From: Glossina fuscipes
Lineage: Eukaryota > Arthropoda > Insecta > Diptera > Glossinidae
DNA: 64,000 bases
Direction of reading: 5' to 3'
NCBI RefSeq assembly: GCF_014805625.2
Contig: NW_023998415.1
Coordinates: 15,861,359 to 15,925,358 of the forward strand
Below are positions 62,484-64,000 of this stretch, piece after piece. A program made the translations under genes and the position numbers. Positions within the stretch are counted from its first letter, which is position 1. Every line of letters begins with the position of its first letter. Under the pieces are notes generated by a model, which was not told where the DNA came from, ran no database searches, and worked only from the letters and a program-made list of their open reading frames with translations.

Positions 62484-64000
62484 ATTTCCGTGTACATTTG
62501 TAAGGTTTAATGAGAGAGTAATGCTTGAAAAAAAGAAAAAAAACCAAAAAAAAAAAAAAAAAAATTTTGAAAAAAAAAAAAACACATTAAAATATTTTAT
62601 AAAGGGGTTGTTGGATGTTAGCTTGCAAGAGACATGATTTTGGCCGAATCTTCCTTTAAATTCCTGCTACAATTTCACCCCAAATTTCGCCACAAATTAT
62701 TTTTATAGGCGGCACTCAACAACGCACATTATTATCTATCTTTTGTTAAATGAAAAACGGCAAGTATGGCAAGTGGGAATGGAAACTAAAGTGGTAGGAG
62801 GAAGAGGAAGAAAACAGAAATGCATTATGAACGACGCTGACAATAGTTGTCATAACTTTATTTTTATTATATATTTTAAAATTGTCACATAAACAGAAAA
62901 GAGACAAAAAGTAAAAAAAAAAAAAAAAGGCAAAAAAAAATTATGGATCTGCATAATCAACCCCCCTTCGCTTGGCTTAGTTTATATACATCTACGCAAA
63001 TATGTAAACATAATTTAAGCATAGTGTCGAACAAATCGAGGAGAATGGTGCAGAAATTTTAATTGATGACAATTTTATTAAGAGTTTGTGAAATAAAAGG
63101 CATACATAGTTGAGAAGATATAAAATTTTGTGCACACACCCACACCTATATATTTATAATAACAACAAAATATTTTTATGATTTCGATCATAAAAACTTT
63201 GCATACATCGAAGATGCTAGAAATTTTTGAACTCGCTAAGATTATGGCAAAATAAAAATTGGGCAAATACACACACACGCACACACACATACGTACACAC
63301 ACAAACAATAATGACAAATGTAAAAGTTGAAAAGTGATTCAAAAGCTACAAACCACACATTTGTTGCTGCTGTTGTTGCTGATGTTGTTGTTGTTGGAGT
63401 TTAAGCATTTCTTTTTAATTCATTTTTTGCCTGGGCATACAGTTATAATAATGTTAATCGCTTAGGCGGACAGATGCGTTAATGGTCGTTTGCGTTCAAA
63501 TTTTATTTCTTTGCCTTCTGCTAAGAAATACTCTGAATATAGAAAGGAATTTTAACTTATGCACATACACAGATACATGTTTTATTCATTTCGTAATTTC
63601 CAAATACGCACAATAATAAGGGAATTGAAAGGAAATTTATAGCTGTGTAAATTGTTTAATGACTTACAGCACGCTAAATACAAGCAAACATTCAAGCCCC
63701 ATAGGCCTTTACTTAATGTACTTATTTTAGCCGTAAAACGCAAGATAAAGATATGCTTAGTATGTTATTCCTCTTATTGCAATTGATTGTTTACTCTTCC
63801 AAAATCTATTGGAATACACTTAGGCTATTTAATCAATTTACACTTCTGTCCATTTCGTTCTATCGTTTGAGAGAGATCGTTGAAGATGTCTTATAAAAAT
63901 TTAAAATTAAAATCACGTATCAATTTCCTTGAGTTTACTCGAGATTACACACGCCTACCTACCTATATTTATTAAATGAGAACAAAAAAAAAAAAAAAAA
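61331..64000. other. Gene-poor right end of the window
   Basis: Contains T29 near 61750, (AT)n at about 62010-62040 and 62440-62480, A runs near 62550-62580, CA-rich DNA at 63270-63303, a TTG/CTG-rich tract at 63360-63397 and a terminal A run. No gene supported; the TTG/CTG tract could be untranslated or coding for Gln on the minus strand, but no longer frame backs this. Confidence 0.5.

Overview
The window reads as a nuclear segment of a higher fly (Diptera, Brachycera) that is probably not a Drosophila. The basis is spliced genes whose introns are mostly 50-95 nt, very AT-rich intergenic DNA full of (AT)n, (A)n and (T)n tracts, dispersed repeats of fly type, and five genes whose translated products match recognisable fly/animal families. 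There is no operon structure, CRISPR array or prokaryotic feature. A run of exactly 100 N at 33780-33879 is an assembly gap.

Layout. (1) 1-8417, minus strand: 5' part of a Gap1/RASA3-type Ras GTPase-activating protein. One long exon at the left edge carries two C2 domains and the start of the RasGAP domain. A tiny first coding exon lies 7 kb away at 8363-8417. The intron holds repeat remnants. (2) 9774-11638, plus: ZC3H3-type CCCH zinc-finger protein, three exons. (3) 13525-15234, minus: BNIP2/caytaxin-like BCH (CRAL-TRIO type) protein, three exons. (4) 15883-17609, plus: MCRS1/Rcd5 FHA-domain protein, four exons, its first intron being of GC-AG type. (5) 17610-30480: about 13 kb without a recognisable gene, containing a clear tRNA-derived SINE with target-site duplication and several older repeats. 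(6) 30481-33654, plus: LIV-1-type ZIP zinc transporter, fear-of-intimacy (foi) orthologue, six exons, followed at once by a compound trinucleotide array broken by the N gap. (7) 40134-42140, plus: ERGIC-53/LMAN1 cargo receptor, five exons. (8) 42141-64000: about 22 kb with no host gene I can support. It holds microsatellites, dispersed repeats and one decayed non-LTR retrotransposon (about 46.56-48.06 kb).

The five genes act in different processes: Ras signalling, mRNA export and 3'-end biology, BCH-domain signalling, chromatin/centrosome function, zinc transport and ER-Golgi cargo transport. Their proximity is best read as conserved chromosomal linkage, not a functional cluster. From memory, several orthologues lie near cytological 67C of D. 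melanogaster 3L (Muller element D); I cannot confirm that here.

Exon boundaries come from reading frame, splice consensus and family similarity, and each spliced CDS was checked for phase. I found no convincing new biological system. The most unusual items are the SINE with intact target-site duplication, the GC-AG intron, the inverted-arm repeat family with four copies, and the array/gap next to the foi stop codon.
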